Origin: Phragmites australis
Lineage: Eukaryota > Streptophyta > Magnoliopsida > Poales > Poaceae
NCBI RefSeq assembly: GCF_958298935.1
Contig: NC_084935.1
Location: 382,001-446,000 of the forward strand
DNA length: 64,000 nucleotides
Reading direction: 5' to 3'
The translations under genes were made by a program, and so were the position numbers. Positions 11,024-21,875 of this stretch are shown in pieces; positions within the stretch are counted from its first letter, which is position 1, and every line of letters begins with the position of its first letter. Below the pieces are notes generated by a model. That model did not search any database. It was not told the origin of the DNA and saw nothing but the letters and a program-made list of their open reading frames with translations.

Positions 11024-12325
11024 TGAAAGTGCATCTAGACCCCCAAGTGGGTTTTGGTGATAATGACAAAGCAATTAAAGAACTAATGAGTTTTATGAGT
11101 CATGGACAGGTGTTAATTCCATCAAGTAAGAAATGTGACGCATTGTGAACTCCCCAAAAATGGATAAAGGAAAGCGACTTGGCTCCTATGCTTTTTAAGT
11201 TTTTTTATACTTTATATTTGAATTTAGGATACCGTACTATAAAGGGGGACATGAAATCTACTTGGTTGTACAGAAACAGTGCTCAATATTCCAAACAAAC
11301 CCATGAGAGTCATAGCGAGTTAGCCCTAAAACTTTTATTTCAGAAAAGTCTGGAAGGTCCACACTTTTGTGCGGAGGATCCGCACTTTAGTAAGTTCTCG
11401 GCTAACTGCGGAGTATCCGCACTTTTCTGCGGAGGGTCCGCACAAGTGCGGAGGTTCCAGACTTGTGCGGAGGGTCCGCACTTTTTTAGAGCATAACAGC
11501 TAGTTTTTTAAGTGTGGAGTATAAATACCTCACACTCTTCAATGCAACAACACCTGACCTTTTCATTCCGACCAGCTTTGAGACAAAAGGCTTCTAGCAC
11601 ATTAAAAACTCCTTTCCACTCGCCTTTTGTGATTCTAGTTGAGATCTTTGCTAGGGTTGAGTGATTTTAAGCAAGAGTGCTAGTGAAGTACAAAGCCATC
11701 TTTGAGCACTTGTTTCTTTGTCAAAGTCGGTGATTTCAAGTTCTTTACTCTTGTTGGTTTGTCCACCTAGACGGCAAGGCGTTGCCCGTTGAGCTCCCAA
11801 GGTTGTGGTGAGCCTCGGAAAGTTTGTATCACCCCGACAAGTTGAGTAAGAAACCCGAAGCTCGATCTTTGTAGTCGCTTTGGTGAGGATAGGGTTGAAA
11901 AGACCTGGCTCTTTGTGAGCACCTCAACGGAGACGTAGGCACTCCTTGTGGAGTGGCCGAACCCCGGTAAATAAATTCTTGTGTCAGGTTTGTTCAATTT
12001 CTAGCATCTTTTGTTTGAATAGAACTCTAGGTTTATACCCGATCTCTCTTATTGCAAAGTTTGAGCTACATGTATTTGGTCTTATAAGTTGTTATACACC
12101 TACTGATGCTTGGTAAACCATAAACTTATCACTCATCATCTCAGATTTAGCTTCAGTTCATAGTCTCACAAAAGTTCGGAGTATCCGCACTTTTCTCCAG
12201 AACCTCCGGACAAGTGCGGAGGTTCCGGACAAAAGTCCAGAAGGTTCGAACTTTTTAATCCGCTATTTTAAAGTTTGCAGAATTTTTAGATTTCGCCTAT
12301 TCACCCCCCTCTAGGCGACATTTCA
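11024..12325 (+). repeat. 3' LTR of copia B, 1302 bp
   Basis: It starts TGAAAGTGCATCTAG right after the polypurine tract and ends CTAGGCGACATTTCA, so the ends form a TGAAA/TTTCA inverted pair. Within it, at 11344-11486 and 12170-12250, are clustered palindromic motifs of the type GTGCGGA..TCCGCAC. A TATA-like segment (GTATAAATACC, about 11519-11529) is a plausible element promoter. The sequence after 12325 returns to gag of element A. The matching 5' LTR is not in the window. Confidence 0.85.
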
Positions 12326-12510
12326 GATGAGCATATCAGACAGCACAGTCCGGAGAATAGCCTTCAGCGCCATTCGATCATCCTAATACTCCGTGATGCA
12401 CGTCTCCACCGCGTTCCACAAGCCTCATGCTTACAGAATTACTCGCCTCAGGAGTGCCTAGTCCCTGTAATTAGTAAGGGTGAGCATTGGGAACGAGGTC
12501 GCCAGCCCTG
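12326..12510 (-). pseudogene. Start of gag of copia element A
   Basis: The minus strand downstream of the 5' LTR encodes, across frame changes and stops, FPMLTLTNY followed by a segment ending MALKAILRTVLSDML. The FPxLTxTNY block and the later AL..IL..VP-like helix are typical of the N-terminal part (DUF4219/UBN2 type) of copia gag proteins in grasses. It stops abruptly where the terminal CA of element B's LTR begins, so B inserted inside this gag. Confidence 0.65.
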
Positions 12511-12628
12511 CCTCTCTTGCAGAGCAGGGTGTAGTAGCCGGGGCAGGCGACGCGATCACGTGACGCTTGGTGCCACTGCCACTGCTTGGTTCTCCCTGCG
12601 ACATCTCTCAACGCCCAGGTGAGTGTAA

Positions 12629-12640
12629 GCCCTAATGCCA
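12629..12640 (-). other. Degenerate tRNA primer binding site of element A
   Basis: On the minus strand, two bases inside the 5' LTR, the sequence is TGGCATTAGGGC. The usual copia site complementary to initiator methionine tRNA is TGGTATCAGAGC. The three differences are all transitions. Its position next to the LTR edge and its similarity make this the primer site and fix 12643-13011 as the 5' LTR. Confidence 0.65.
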
Positions 12641-12642
12641 AT

Positions 12643-13011
12643 TGTTTGACTCAAACTCTCGATCGTTCCCTGATGCTCTCAATCGCTCAGACGCTCGGTT
12701 GTGGAAACTAAACAAAATCCGGCAATTGAGAAATGGTGAACAGTAGACTGAAGAACAGACGATTTGCGCTGCCTGAATCTTCACAGCTTTTCGCGGTTTT
12801 TCCATTCCTACTTATAAGTGAAAGAGGTAACGAAATACATGCGCCACGATCCGAAATCACCGCGCCATCCCACGGCCTCAGATTGTGACGATCATCTTGC
12901 TGCACGAGCGCACAACCCGCTCACTGCGCAGCGACTCCAGACTGAATCAAAACAGGAAAAATGAACTCCTAACTATCCTAACGACCCAAGAGCGACTGAG
13001 TTTATTCAACA
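12643..13011 (-). repeat. 5' LTR of copia element A
   Basis: About 369 bp, homologous to 4156-4533. It begins TGTTTGACTC on the plus strand and ends TTTATTCAACA, giving TG...CA ends, followed by the AAGCA target duplication (13012-13016). Divergence from its partner includes several substitutions and small indels, which points to an old insertion. Confidence 0.85.
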
Positions 13012-13016
13012 AAGCA
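13012..13016. repeat. Target site duplication of element A (AAGCA, right)
   Basis: Exact match of 4151-4155, just outside the terminal CA of the 5' LTR. Confidence 0.75.
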
Positions 13017-14339
13017 ATCAAATCGTGCGTCCCTTTTCTGAAAACTGGCTAGCTTTACAGACCCTACTTAGGAGTACCGTTGATGATCTGTAGCAGCAGC
13101 TATGACTGTTCGATTCAGCAGCTAGCTAGGCAACCTGGCCTGACCTTTCGATAAAAGCAGCTGATCCTACTCGATCCAGTGCTACGTTCTATTGTACGTT
13201 TCACAAGAAAGTTGAGAATTCAGATGCTCCATCGATGGATACCCCTGTAAATTAACTAAAGTATGAACTCAGCATACACACACACACACACCCCATTTGA
13301 TTTGATTACCACTAGCTAGTTCCTTTCCAGCTCAACTCCATTTCGCCTGCCTTTTTGCATGCGCTGCATTTGCTTCCCTGCCGGCAGCCGAAATTCATCT
13401 GAAACTGACCTACCTAGCAATATATCCCAGATCACCAGACATGGTTTACTGTTCCAAGTACACTGGTAGTGCTAGCTCCATGTAAATAAAACAAGCAAAG
13501 CCATCCAAGAATGCAATCAAGCTCGAACAGAAGCGCCCATGCATGCGATGCGAGAACAAGGGCTAGCCAACAACAACCCCCGGCAGCGGAGGAACAAGAA
13601 CAAGGCCAAAAAGAGGATCGTCAAACGGATGTATATATGCACAGTGAACATATATATAATGATGTCAGGATTCAGATAGCATGAGATGACATGACAAGTC
13701 CTGCTCGATCCTTCATGCATGCATGCGATCGATCGATGTACTTATCCAGTAATCTGACATAGCATAGCTAGCCAATGATTAATGATCACTTGCACGATCG
13801 CAGCAGTTTCTGTTGTGGTTTATCATTACCACTTGCATGCATGAGCTTGATCTGTAAAGACAGGCAGACAGACGAGGCATGCATGCACAGCAACTCAGTG
13901 CAGAGATTTGATTCTCTTCTCTAGCAGTAGCAGGTAAGGTACGGTAGGTATTGTTTTTGCTTGTCATATCGCTATCGACGAGCAGTGAAGTCAGTGGTCT
14001 CCGTGCACGGGATAGGAGGAGAATTTCATGCTTGCATAGGTGCTGCGCTGCGCTGCGCGACTATCCCGTCAGCTTGTTGTTCCTCGTCGTCGCCTTCCTT
14101 TCTGCTCGCTCGGCCTCCAGCTCATTGTTGCTGCTTCATTCGGCTGCATGCGTTGTCATCCATCACTGCCGCAATTTTATTCTCCTAACCATCGATATAC
14201 TGCATTTGAGAAACTAAATCGAAATATATCTTGATTTATTTATGACCAGTGATCGATATTTTTATTTATTTGTTTGATGATTTTCGGTTTTGTATGAGTT
14301 TTTGATGTGATTTAAATTGATTTGATATTTTATTTGAGC
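13017..14339. other. Intergenic, no gene recognised
   Basis: The sequence has a short CA repeat (about 13274-13291), many ATGCATGC/GATCGATC runs common in grass intergenic DNA, and only short overlapping frames. No domain or splice pattern stands out. Confidence 0.5.
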
Positions 14340-15863
14340 ATATTGATTATGAACTAATTGAAATTAGAGTTAGAGATATATGTTTACTTGTCTCATAATG
14401 TACAGTTGATGGATGCAACTTAGCGATCGACGGTGGGATAATCGGGGTTAAGCGGAGTGCTTGGTGCCAGACGATAAAGTAGGTCGGATGGAGTCAAAGG
14501 TGATCCTAACTGAACACGTGGAGGACTGGAACAAAACATTGAGTGCAGATGGAGATGACGTGTTGACAAAGTCAAGTGAAGGGGATGCCGGTCCGGTGCA
14601 AATGACAAGACGGTCCAAGGGATCGAGAGCGGGAGAAACTTATCAGCGGTCAGGATCGTATGACGGAGTACACGCGTCGACATCGAAGCGTTTGCTTAAA
14701 GTGTAAGCAGGGCGGTGAGTCACGCTTTGAGAAGCGTGCAGGCGGTTTCGCGGTTTGGTTTCAAAACTGTATGAGGACTAGAGAAGTACGTGGCACTATT
14801 GCGAAGCTTGTGTCGAGACGAAGCTAAGTTGTGAAGGCGCCGCAGCCGTTCAATGAATGAAGAAAAAATGGACTAAAATACGCTCAGTGGTAGATAGGAG
14901 TGTACTACAAGAGAGGGATATTTTGGAAAAAAAAAACTAGAAAACTTAGGAGTCAAGTTTCATAAGCCTATAAATAGAGGGGTATGGCTATAAGAGAGTT
15001 TAAACCAGCCATTTGAGTCCCCTTATGCCACCCATTTGAGAGTTTTAGGACTAGGGTTTTAGAGGAGAGAAGAATGAGTGATTAGCCTATGTAATATGTG
15101 AGAGTTTTGAGATATAAATCTTTATAATCTGTTTAAAATAGGGCTGACTTCTTTAAGTAATGAAGTTTATGTTTTTTGCATATGCTTGAATTTCTCTCAT
15201 TCTAGTTTCCCTCTATTGGTTCTTTTACAAGTTTACAAGTTTTTCGGTTTTTCGTTTTGATTTCTATTTTAGTTTTTGGATTGAAATTTCAGCATCTTAT
15301 GAGGTCATTCTTCTTGTTTCTAGAGGCATAAAAACTCACATACGAGTGTATGCTCATGGGTCTAGAGTACCCTTGCCTCTAGATCATCAACTTTGAGAAA
15401 TTCTTTACTCGGTGATATTTTCTTTAAACTGTAGTTTTTCAACTTTTTAGGGTTGTTTTTCTTGATGCTAGTAGCTTAAATACTCACGTACTCATGTATT
15501 TGAGTGGGTCTTGAGTCCCCTTGCCACTAGATTATCAACTAGATTATCATTTTGGAGAATAACATTGTCCGCTTTCCATCTTCTCTAATTTTTTTGAAAG
15601 TTGCGAGTTTTTGAGCACAAAAACACATGAAATATTCTTGAATGGAACCTACGATTCATATCCATCCGTGGAGTCATGTTGCCACGAAACTATTTTTTTT
15701 GTTTTGTCTCTCTGATTCTTTTACTTCCGCTTGAGCGTTTTGAGGTGCGTTAGGTGAGAAATAGAAAAAAGCCATCAATTTTGAAAGAAAATTATTGAGA
15801 CGTCTATTCTCCCCCATCTAGTCGTCTATTCTCCCACATCTGATCGCCATTCTTGTTTCTACA
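14340..15863 (+). mobile_element. LTR-like repeat, copy 1 (plus orientation)
   Basis: This region aligns with the reverse complement of 60182-61600 over most of its length. Shared landmarks in the same order are GATG(G/A)ATGCAACTTA, GGTGCTTGGTGCC-like, GATGACGTGTTGACAAA, GACAAGACGGTC, GAGAGTTTTGAGATA and CATATGCTTGAAT. It contains a TATAAATAG box (about 14980) and a transcription-start-like region, and ends ...TTTCTACA (15863), matching ...TCCTACA at the end of copy 2. This layout is that of an LTR with U3, R and U5. No pol is adjacent, so it may be a solo LTR. The left boundary is uncertain. Confidence 0.65.
15305..15550 (+). repeat. Degenerate ~155-bp duplication inside LTR-like copy 1
   Basis: A block with CTTGTTTCTAGAGGCATAAA...CCTTGCCTCTAGATCATCAACTT (about 15311-15395) recurs as CTTGATGCTAGTAGCTTAAA...CCTTGCCACTAGATTATCAACT (about 15459-15541). 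A fainter third relative may lie near 15640. Confidence 0.6.
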
Positions 15864-18800
15864 GTGTTTTATCTTGATTATCATTTCCACGCAGGAACTT
15901 AGAATAATTGTATCTTTGCATCGCTATTGTCACCATACTAACGTCAAAGGAAAGAAAAAAAAAAAGAACATAACCAAAGTAATACATGCAAATTTCAAGT
16001 CCCTTTCATTTCATTTCTTTTGTTACCTTTCCCTCCTCCTCTTTTTTTTTAAAGGAGGCACAGCACATATATATGCAGCAGGTAGTTCATTGCATTGGAT
16101 GCTACTGAAGCATGCATCTGACGAGATGATATTATTCCGATCATGAGCAGGGGAGGGCAAATAACTGGATGCATGGGTGGCAGTTATCCCTCGATGTATC
16201 ATGTGTAACAGGGCACCAGGATGCCTCTAGCTAGTAGATGATACCAGTGACTGTAATGTGCAAGGTTGCAATATATCTTGTGTCAGGCAGCTAAGTAGGG
16301 GTGTCATGCCTTGCCTTTATCACAGGCAGAGGCAGCCCCTTTCTTCCATGTGAGCTGGGGCAATGGCATGATGCTCTCTCATCTCCCCGGCCCCATGGAT
16401 GTCACAGTTTCCAATGCCGCAGGCAGGCATAGGATTCCGGCCGGGATCTGCAGTGCTGGAGGGTAAGTAGGGCGAGGATTCAGATTTCAGGTCCTCTGCC
16501 AAACTGCCGCGCCCTCAAGGGAGCTAGAGGGCATCGTATTTCGTTTCGAGTCGTACGCGCGCAGCACAGGACGAATCCATTCACCGTGCAGTGCAATCTC
16601 ATGTAGTATCTATGTCTCGCTGCTATGATTGAATCCATCCAGTATCTGTGAATGGATGGATCTCGTCTGATGCCATATTTACTCACACATCACTGACAAT
16701 CATCCGTTCACGGATGGTACAGTACGTTCATGCAGCCATTCATTCAGCATGTAATGTTCCAGAGTCACCGAAAAAAGAGCAGATACAAGAATGTGGCCAA
16801 AACATTTGACAAGCACAATGCATCGATTTCAAACTTTTATCAAGACTCGGGTCCCTGGAGGCAGGCAGGCAGCGAAGCAGAGGGATCGAGTAGGCCCTAC
16901 GATGCAAGGCAATAACATCGAAGGAGAAGGCCCATCTCTCTTCTGACAGTAAGTGGCCGAGTTCGAATCATGCATGCTATGCAACTGATCGATGAGTTCC
17001 AACGTACGGGATCAATCATGCGTCGGGACCGGTTTGTTTCGGTTTGCGCAGATCTTGCACAAGCCCGGCCGGTGTATCATTGGATGGATCGTGCATCGCC
17101 TGCAAAGCGCAAACTGCTCGGCACAAACTGGCTGGAGTTTTTTTGTTCCTACCTCTGCGCATGCATGGTGTGTTCGTGCAGATTGAGACCTTGGAAACCA
17201 TACCAGGGTTATTTCTTATTAACCAGCCAGGCCACAACTGCATCTCTCTGATCAAAATTCCTCTCTTAGCATAACATCGACCTGCATGAGTATTTCAAGC
17301 CTTGGGCAAATATATAGCTGTTAATTCGTCTACTGTGTGTTTAGGTGCTTCTCGATCTGAACAAGCATGCATGTGGATTATTGGAGATCCTTGAAAGTTC
17401 AACGGGGAAACGATGATTAAGGAGCTCAGCTAGCTGCTGCTACATCATGTTCGAGCTAGCTTCAATTCGTCAGGTAAGGTTTCAGAAAAAAAGAGAAATT
17501 AAAGCTATGTATACTATCTTGTCTCTTTTCCTCTGCTCTAGCTTTCAACTGGAAAGTTTCCTCCTCCACAGTGTTAGATACTTCTCATTGTTGCTTTAAT
17601 CGAGTTCTCTGATCTCACCTTTGATCAAACAGTAACTTTTTCATGCAGGGTTACCAACCAATTCACCAAGGATGGGAATGATCAAACCAAAATCTTATCC
17701 GAACAAACCTAACATGCTAACACTGCAGCTTTAGCGAGACACACCTGGTGCAGCGAAAGAGTCGCGCCAGGTGCGTAGAGAGGCGCCCCACCTCTCCACT
17801 ACAGCTGGACATGAGAAAAAGGAGGCAGGAAAGAAATCAGTTATGTGATGTCACAGGACCACTAAAATTCTCAGTACAGATTAGTTTTTTATTGAAGGAA
17901 AATTCACAGATACCAACACAAATTAGTATCCCAGTCACACTCAGAATTATACAAGTCAGCAAGCCTACACAAAGATATACTGTGCTCCAGTATTGTACGG
18001 CTGCAACATTGAAATGCCACTTGATCCGACAAAGCCTGTGAAAATGATCAAGTTTTCATCGACTGTCGAGTTCGTACTTTGTACGGTCCAGGTTTATATC
18101 GCAGTGAGTGTTTGTACGGTCCAGGTTTATGGCTTCATTTGCTAATTCGAGAGCATTAGAACACAACATTTTTTTGGATTTTTAAACCTATCCTCTACTC
18201 GAAGAGTGGCAGAGTATAGATTTGTAAATTTTGAAAAACAAGCGCATATATTTGCAAATTTCGAAAATAAAAATTCCCAAAGTTACCATGCTGGCCCATG
18301 GCCCAACCAAGGGGGAGGATGCAAAGTAGCCCGCCACCAGCACTTTAGTGCTGATACAGACAAGCCCAATATGCTCCTGGGCTCGCTAGTCCTTCTTGGA
18401 TCTAGAATGACATATACGTTGTACATTTCCTCCAAAAGAGTTTGACATTTTCATCCCAAACTTTCAATCTTTTGGTTAATATATAGAGAACCCAAGTGGA
18501 TCGGATACATTGATCTACCCAACGAAAAATACTTCAACCGGATGACATCTAACTTAATTTCAAAGCGATGATCATATGGCAATGCCTAGCCTATTCTGAC
18601 AAGCTTATACGGCAACTACCAAGAAGCCCAATGCAGGGCTTAATCCTGATTTTTTTTCTCTATCAAATGCAACAAACTAAATAACTAATCCCAACAATCT
18701 CCATCTCTTCTGATCACTTCAGCATCTCCCTGTGAGGCCTGCATGATTACACAATAATTGTTGTTCACATCTCATGGTGCTAACTGGAGTATAGAGATCA

Positions 18801-18865
18801 GGACATGCAAGTTTCAGAGATTGCAGTTTCAGGCATGAGAAGCTTTACTACCTTACTGTACCGGC
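15864..18865. other. Intergenic, no gene recognised
   Basis: Only short unsupported frames are present. A 19-bp direct repeat (TTGTACGGTCCAGGTTTAT) occurs at about 18076 and 18113. The part nearest 18865 probably includes the 3' UTR of the endosulfine-like gene on the minus strand. Confidence 0.45.
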
Positions 18866-20822
18866 TCAGCTGGACGCGCAGGTCGGCTTGCGAGGGGGAA
18901 GCTGGTGATGAGGAGTCCTCTGCACGCAAAAAGAACAATGCAGCTCTCTTGCTTCAATCACAATGCAACACACTGAATGATAAATACGTGCAATGCAGTG
19001 CGGCTGTTCTGAAAGCCACTGGGCTGGCCTCTTTTTACTGACCTTTAGCTTTGGCTTCAAGGATTCGATACCAGCCCGTGCACTGCTGCTGTTTGAAGCT
19101 TGCTGAAGCAAAGCATCAGAAAGCAAGGTTTCAGAGAACAGCCTATGTACATACAAAAACTTGCCAAGGCAGAGATGATCATTTTTTGATGAAAAAGATT
19201 GGATACCTTCCCAAGGACCCAGTCAGCAGAGTCGAAATAGGCGCGCTCATGATCCTGCAGAAGAAACGACCAAATAGAGGAAGCAGAAATTGATCAGATT
19301 TATTGTAAAGAAATTTCATGCTGATGATTGTTCATTTGCATATTTCTTGCTCCTTTTTTTCAGAAAGTAGTAGCTTGCTGGTCCAGGTCAATCCAACAAC
19401 TATGATGGACAAACAGTAAAGAAACATCCTTTTTGGGATTATATACCTTTGAAATCAAATGCTTCTTAGGTGCAATTCCTCCATACTTCTTCTCAATGAA
19501 AGCCTGCAACTCAATAAAATTCAGGATGAGAGTTCCTACCGGTATGTGCAATAAATTAATATCGAACACGAGCTGCAAGAACATCAGATGAAACCTGGCA
19601 TATATCACTACTTTAATCCTTGATCAAAGATTAATCATGACTGGAAGATTTATGTTACTAACGCAGGCAGTTTCATGAAATCTGCACTCAAAACACACAT
19701 TTTCCCAAATGCCATTCATTATTGCAGGATACTAAGATTTCCTGGTTACTTTGGAGGTCACTACAAGCATGCAAAGCATACTACTACACTGACGGTGATC
19801 CCTTAACAAAAGTTGTCCTTGACAAGGACATAATTTCTGGAACGGTTCAGGTAAATCTGCTGATGATTGAGGGTCGCAGGGCAATGCAGTTCACTGCTTG
19901 TGCATGGTCCATGCAGATGGGGCTCCAAAGGAGAAAGATTCTAAGACTGTCTCGTTAGTGAAAAGAAAGGCAAGTAAAAGGCTGGTACTATTCTGGTCTA
20001 CCATGAACAAAATGCAGGTATATGGCTTTTCTTGGCCTCAGAAAATCTGGTCAAGAGATTCTTCTATCATTTTCTACTTTTGGTTTGTAGTCAGCATTAG
20101 AAAAAAAAAGTCTCTTGTTGGAACAGACTGTTTTGTTATCTAGCCGATAACATTATACTGTGTTTGTCCGGCGCTGTTTCGGACAACATCAAGCATTGGA
20201 TTTGGACATATCTGAAGTCTATGAGATGCTAGAGCAGTGGAACAACTCTCAATTCCATTTTCATTTTTACTGAAGAAATACTAAATTAGATAGCAGAGAA
20301 TAGTGTTTGAGATCTTCAGATATCGGTCTTTGACAGTCTACATTGCATAGTTTTCCACCACAGGAAAAAAGGAACACAACAACAACTACAAAAAGGAATA
20401 GTTTTTCTTCTGGTTCTTGAACTGCCAGAAATCATGCATTTGCCTAATACAGGAAGTAATTTGTACGCATTAATCCGTGGATCATCATATGTGGAAATAT
20501 GTGAACAGGCTTCCTAGTAACTTGCCCCCCAAAACTTCTTTTTTTCCTTCAAAATTTTATTGTGTGCGTCACTTGAAACATTTTCAGAAACACTGAACTC
20601 ACAGCTAACATCTTCAACCATCAAGAAACTAAAATTCAGAAAATTCTGGCAGAAAAAAATAAATAAATAAAAAACTAAGAAAGAAAACACACGTATTCAT
20701 ATGATCATCCTTCTTTGGATCAGAGAAATGTAACAACTGATCAGGAAAAGAAAACATGGCAAAGTAAGTACCTCTTCTCCAATAGTCGACGAGGCCGATG
20801 AATTGCCGTTGCAGTCTGCCAT
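18866..20822 (-). CDS. Endosulfine-like (ENSA/ARPP-19) protein phosphatase regulator
   Basis: Five coding exons on the minus strand give 89 residues: 20772-20822, 19447-19503, 19207-19254, 19043-19102 and 18866-18919. All are multiples of three and all introns are GT-AG. The protein starts MADCNGNSSASSTIGEE, then carries EKKYGGIAPKKHLISK, DHERAYFDSADWVLGK, a linker, ESLKPKLK and a tail RTPHHQLPPRKPTCASS. KYG and FDSADW are the hallmark of the endosulfine family; in animals the homologous FDSGDY serine is phosphorylated by Greatwall and the protein then inhibits PP2A-B55. I infer a similar PP2A-directed or cell-cycle/metabolic role, but plant function is less clear. All exons are open with no lesion. 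The ATG at 20822 is the only one giving a natural first exon. The linker exon is short compared with animal members. Confidence 0.85.
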
Positions 20823-21080
20823 CTCTTGTCCTCTTCCTGCTCCACAACAAAGAGCAATACCAGTTTGAATCAGCCAGGAGGCCAAGAACAGACAAACAAC
20901 AAGAACTGGGAGGAGGCTATCAAGTGTGAAACATGCGCAAAGCGAAATCGTGTGAAGTATGCAAAGATTTAGGTAGGTGAGGGAGAACCTTGGCACTGTA
21001 TGGAAAGATGGAGGAGGGAACCAGAGACGGGAGACAAACAGACGCGAACTTTGATTTGGGAAGAGAAGCGTGTGAGTTGG

Positions 21081-21088
21081 TATTTATA
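21081..21088 (-). promoter_or_regulatory. TATA box of the endosulfine-like gene
   Basis: The minus strand reads TATAAATA about 260 bp upstream of the start codon at 20822, within a CTCT-rich leader typical of grass promoters. It is the best-placed TATA motif. The transcription start is not determined, and the leader could hold an intron. Confidence 0.5.
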
Positions 21089-21630
21089 GAGAGGCGAGCC
21101 CACGCTTTGTGGCTTTGTGATAGAGAGGCAAGAAAGGCATAGATGTGAATTCGCTGGATACACCCGGTTTATACTGGATTAACGGATTTGTACACCCAGT
21201 GTACAATGAATTTGCCAAGTATTGTTTATTGTACTCAAGTATACTAAATGAGAGCTTGGAGTGGATGAACAAGAGGGGAGCCTATTTAGTAGTATTTATT
21301 TACTCACTTTCCACCTGTGCATTCCTGTTATTCGTCATTTCTGATAAATTATATATCGTGGCAATTATTGATTAGTTCTTCGTAGTTGGAACATGATTGG
21401 GCGAGATGCACGTGAGAATCCAATCATCCATCAACCAAAATTTGATTGCAAGCGCTACTGTACGTGGAACAGTATATCTGAATCAGGTGGTGCAAGTAGG
21501 GAATGCATGACAAGAATTGCCTAACTAACGAAAAGTTGACGCCTTGGAACACATCTAGGATTATTTTGTAAACTATGGAATTAATTAACTGCTAATGGCG
21601 TGCAAAATGCAATGACTAGTTTTTGATATA

Positions 21631-21873
21631 CTCCCTCCAGTAAAAAAATATTTGATATTTTGAACATGACATGGTCTCCAATATATAACTTTGATCACTA
21701 TTTTTGTTAGAATATGTTTATAAAATTCAATACATGTATAAGATTTTCTAAACACAAATCAACGCATGTGAATTTCATTATTCCAAACTAAACATTATAA
21801 AAGTTATGAGTCACGGTTTTAAAAGTTTGACCAGATCTTATCTAAAACATTGAGTATCTATGTCTGGAGGGAG
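21631..21873. mobile_element. Stowaway-like MITE, 243 bp
   Basis: Perfect 10-bp terminal inverted repeats, CTCCCTCCAG and CTGGAGGGAG, enclose an AT-rich noncoding body. TA dinucleotides flank both ends (21629-21630 and 21874-21875), the Tc1/mariner target duplication. It sits about 0.8 kb upstream of the endosulfine-like gene. Confidence 0.9.
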
Positions 21874-21875
21874 TA

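Larger units (their letters stand above)
6842..12325 (+). mobile_element. Copia retrotransposon B (SIRE/Maximus-like), 5' truncated
   Basis: This plus-strand element begins abruptly inside reverse transcriptase at about 6842 and continues through RNase H, a roughly 0.8 kb spacer, an extra ORF in envelope position (8824-10533), a noncoding tail, a polypurine tract and a 1.3 kb 3' LTR (11024-12325). The 5' LTR, gag, protease, integrase and first part of reverse transcriptase are missing. The extra ORF after pol and the TGAAAGTGCATCTAG LTR start are features I associate with SIRE/Maximus copia elements of grasses. It lies inside element A, so it is the younger insertion. One deletion removing A's integrase-to-gag stretch together with B's left half would explain the head-to-head junction. 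Confidence 0.85.
4156..13011 (-). mobile_element. Ty1/copia retrotransposon A, split by element B
   Basis: This is a minus-strand copia element whose order, read from high to low coordinate, is 5' LTR (12643-13011), primer binding site, gag start, an interruption by plus-strand element B, the C-terminal part of integrase, reverse transcriptase, RNase H, polypurine tract and 3' LTR (4156-4533). The outer ends are flanked by identical AAGCA (4151-4155 and 13012-13016), so both termini of one insertion are present. The coding part is full of stops and frameshifts. The rest of gag, protease and most of integrase are missing at the junction with B near 6841, so insertion of B was followed by a deletion reaching into both elements. 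Confidence 0.85.

Noticed and set aside
16941..16980. tRNA-like GTTCGAATC motif
   Set aside because: No acceptor or anticodon stem pairs around it. The same holds for TTCGAATCC near 38770.
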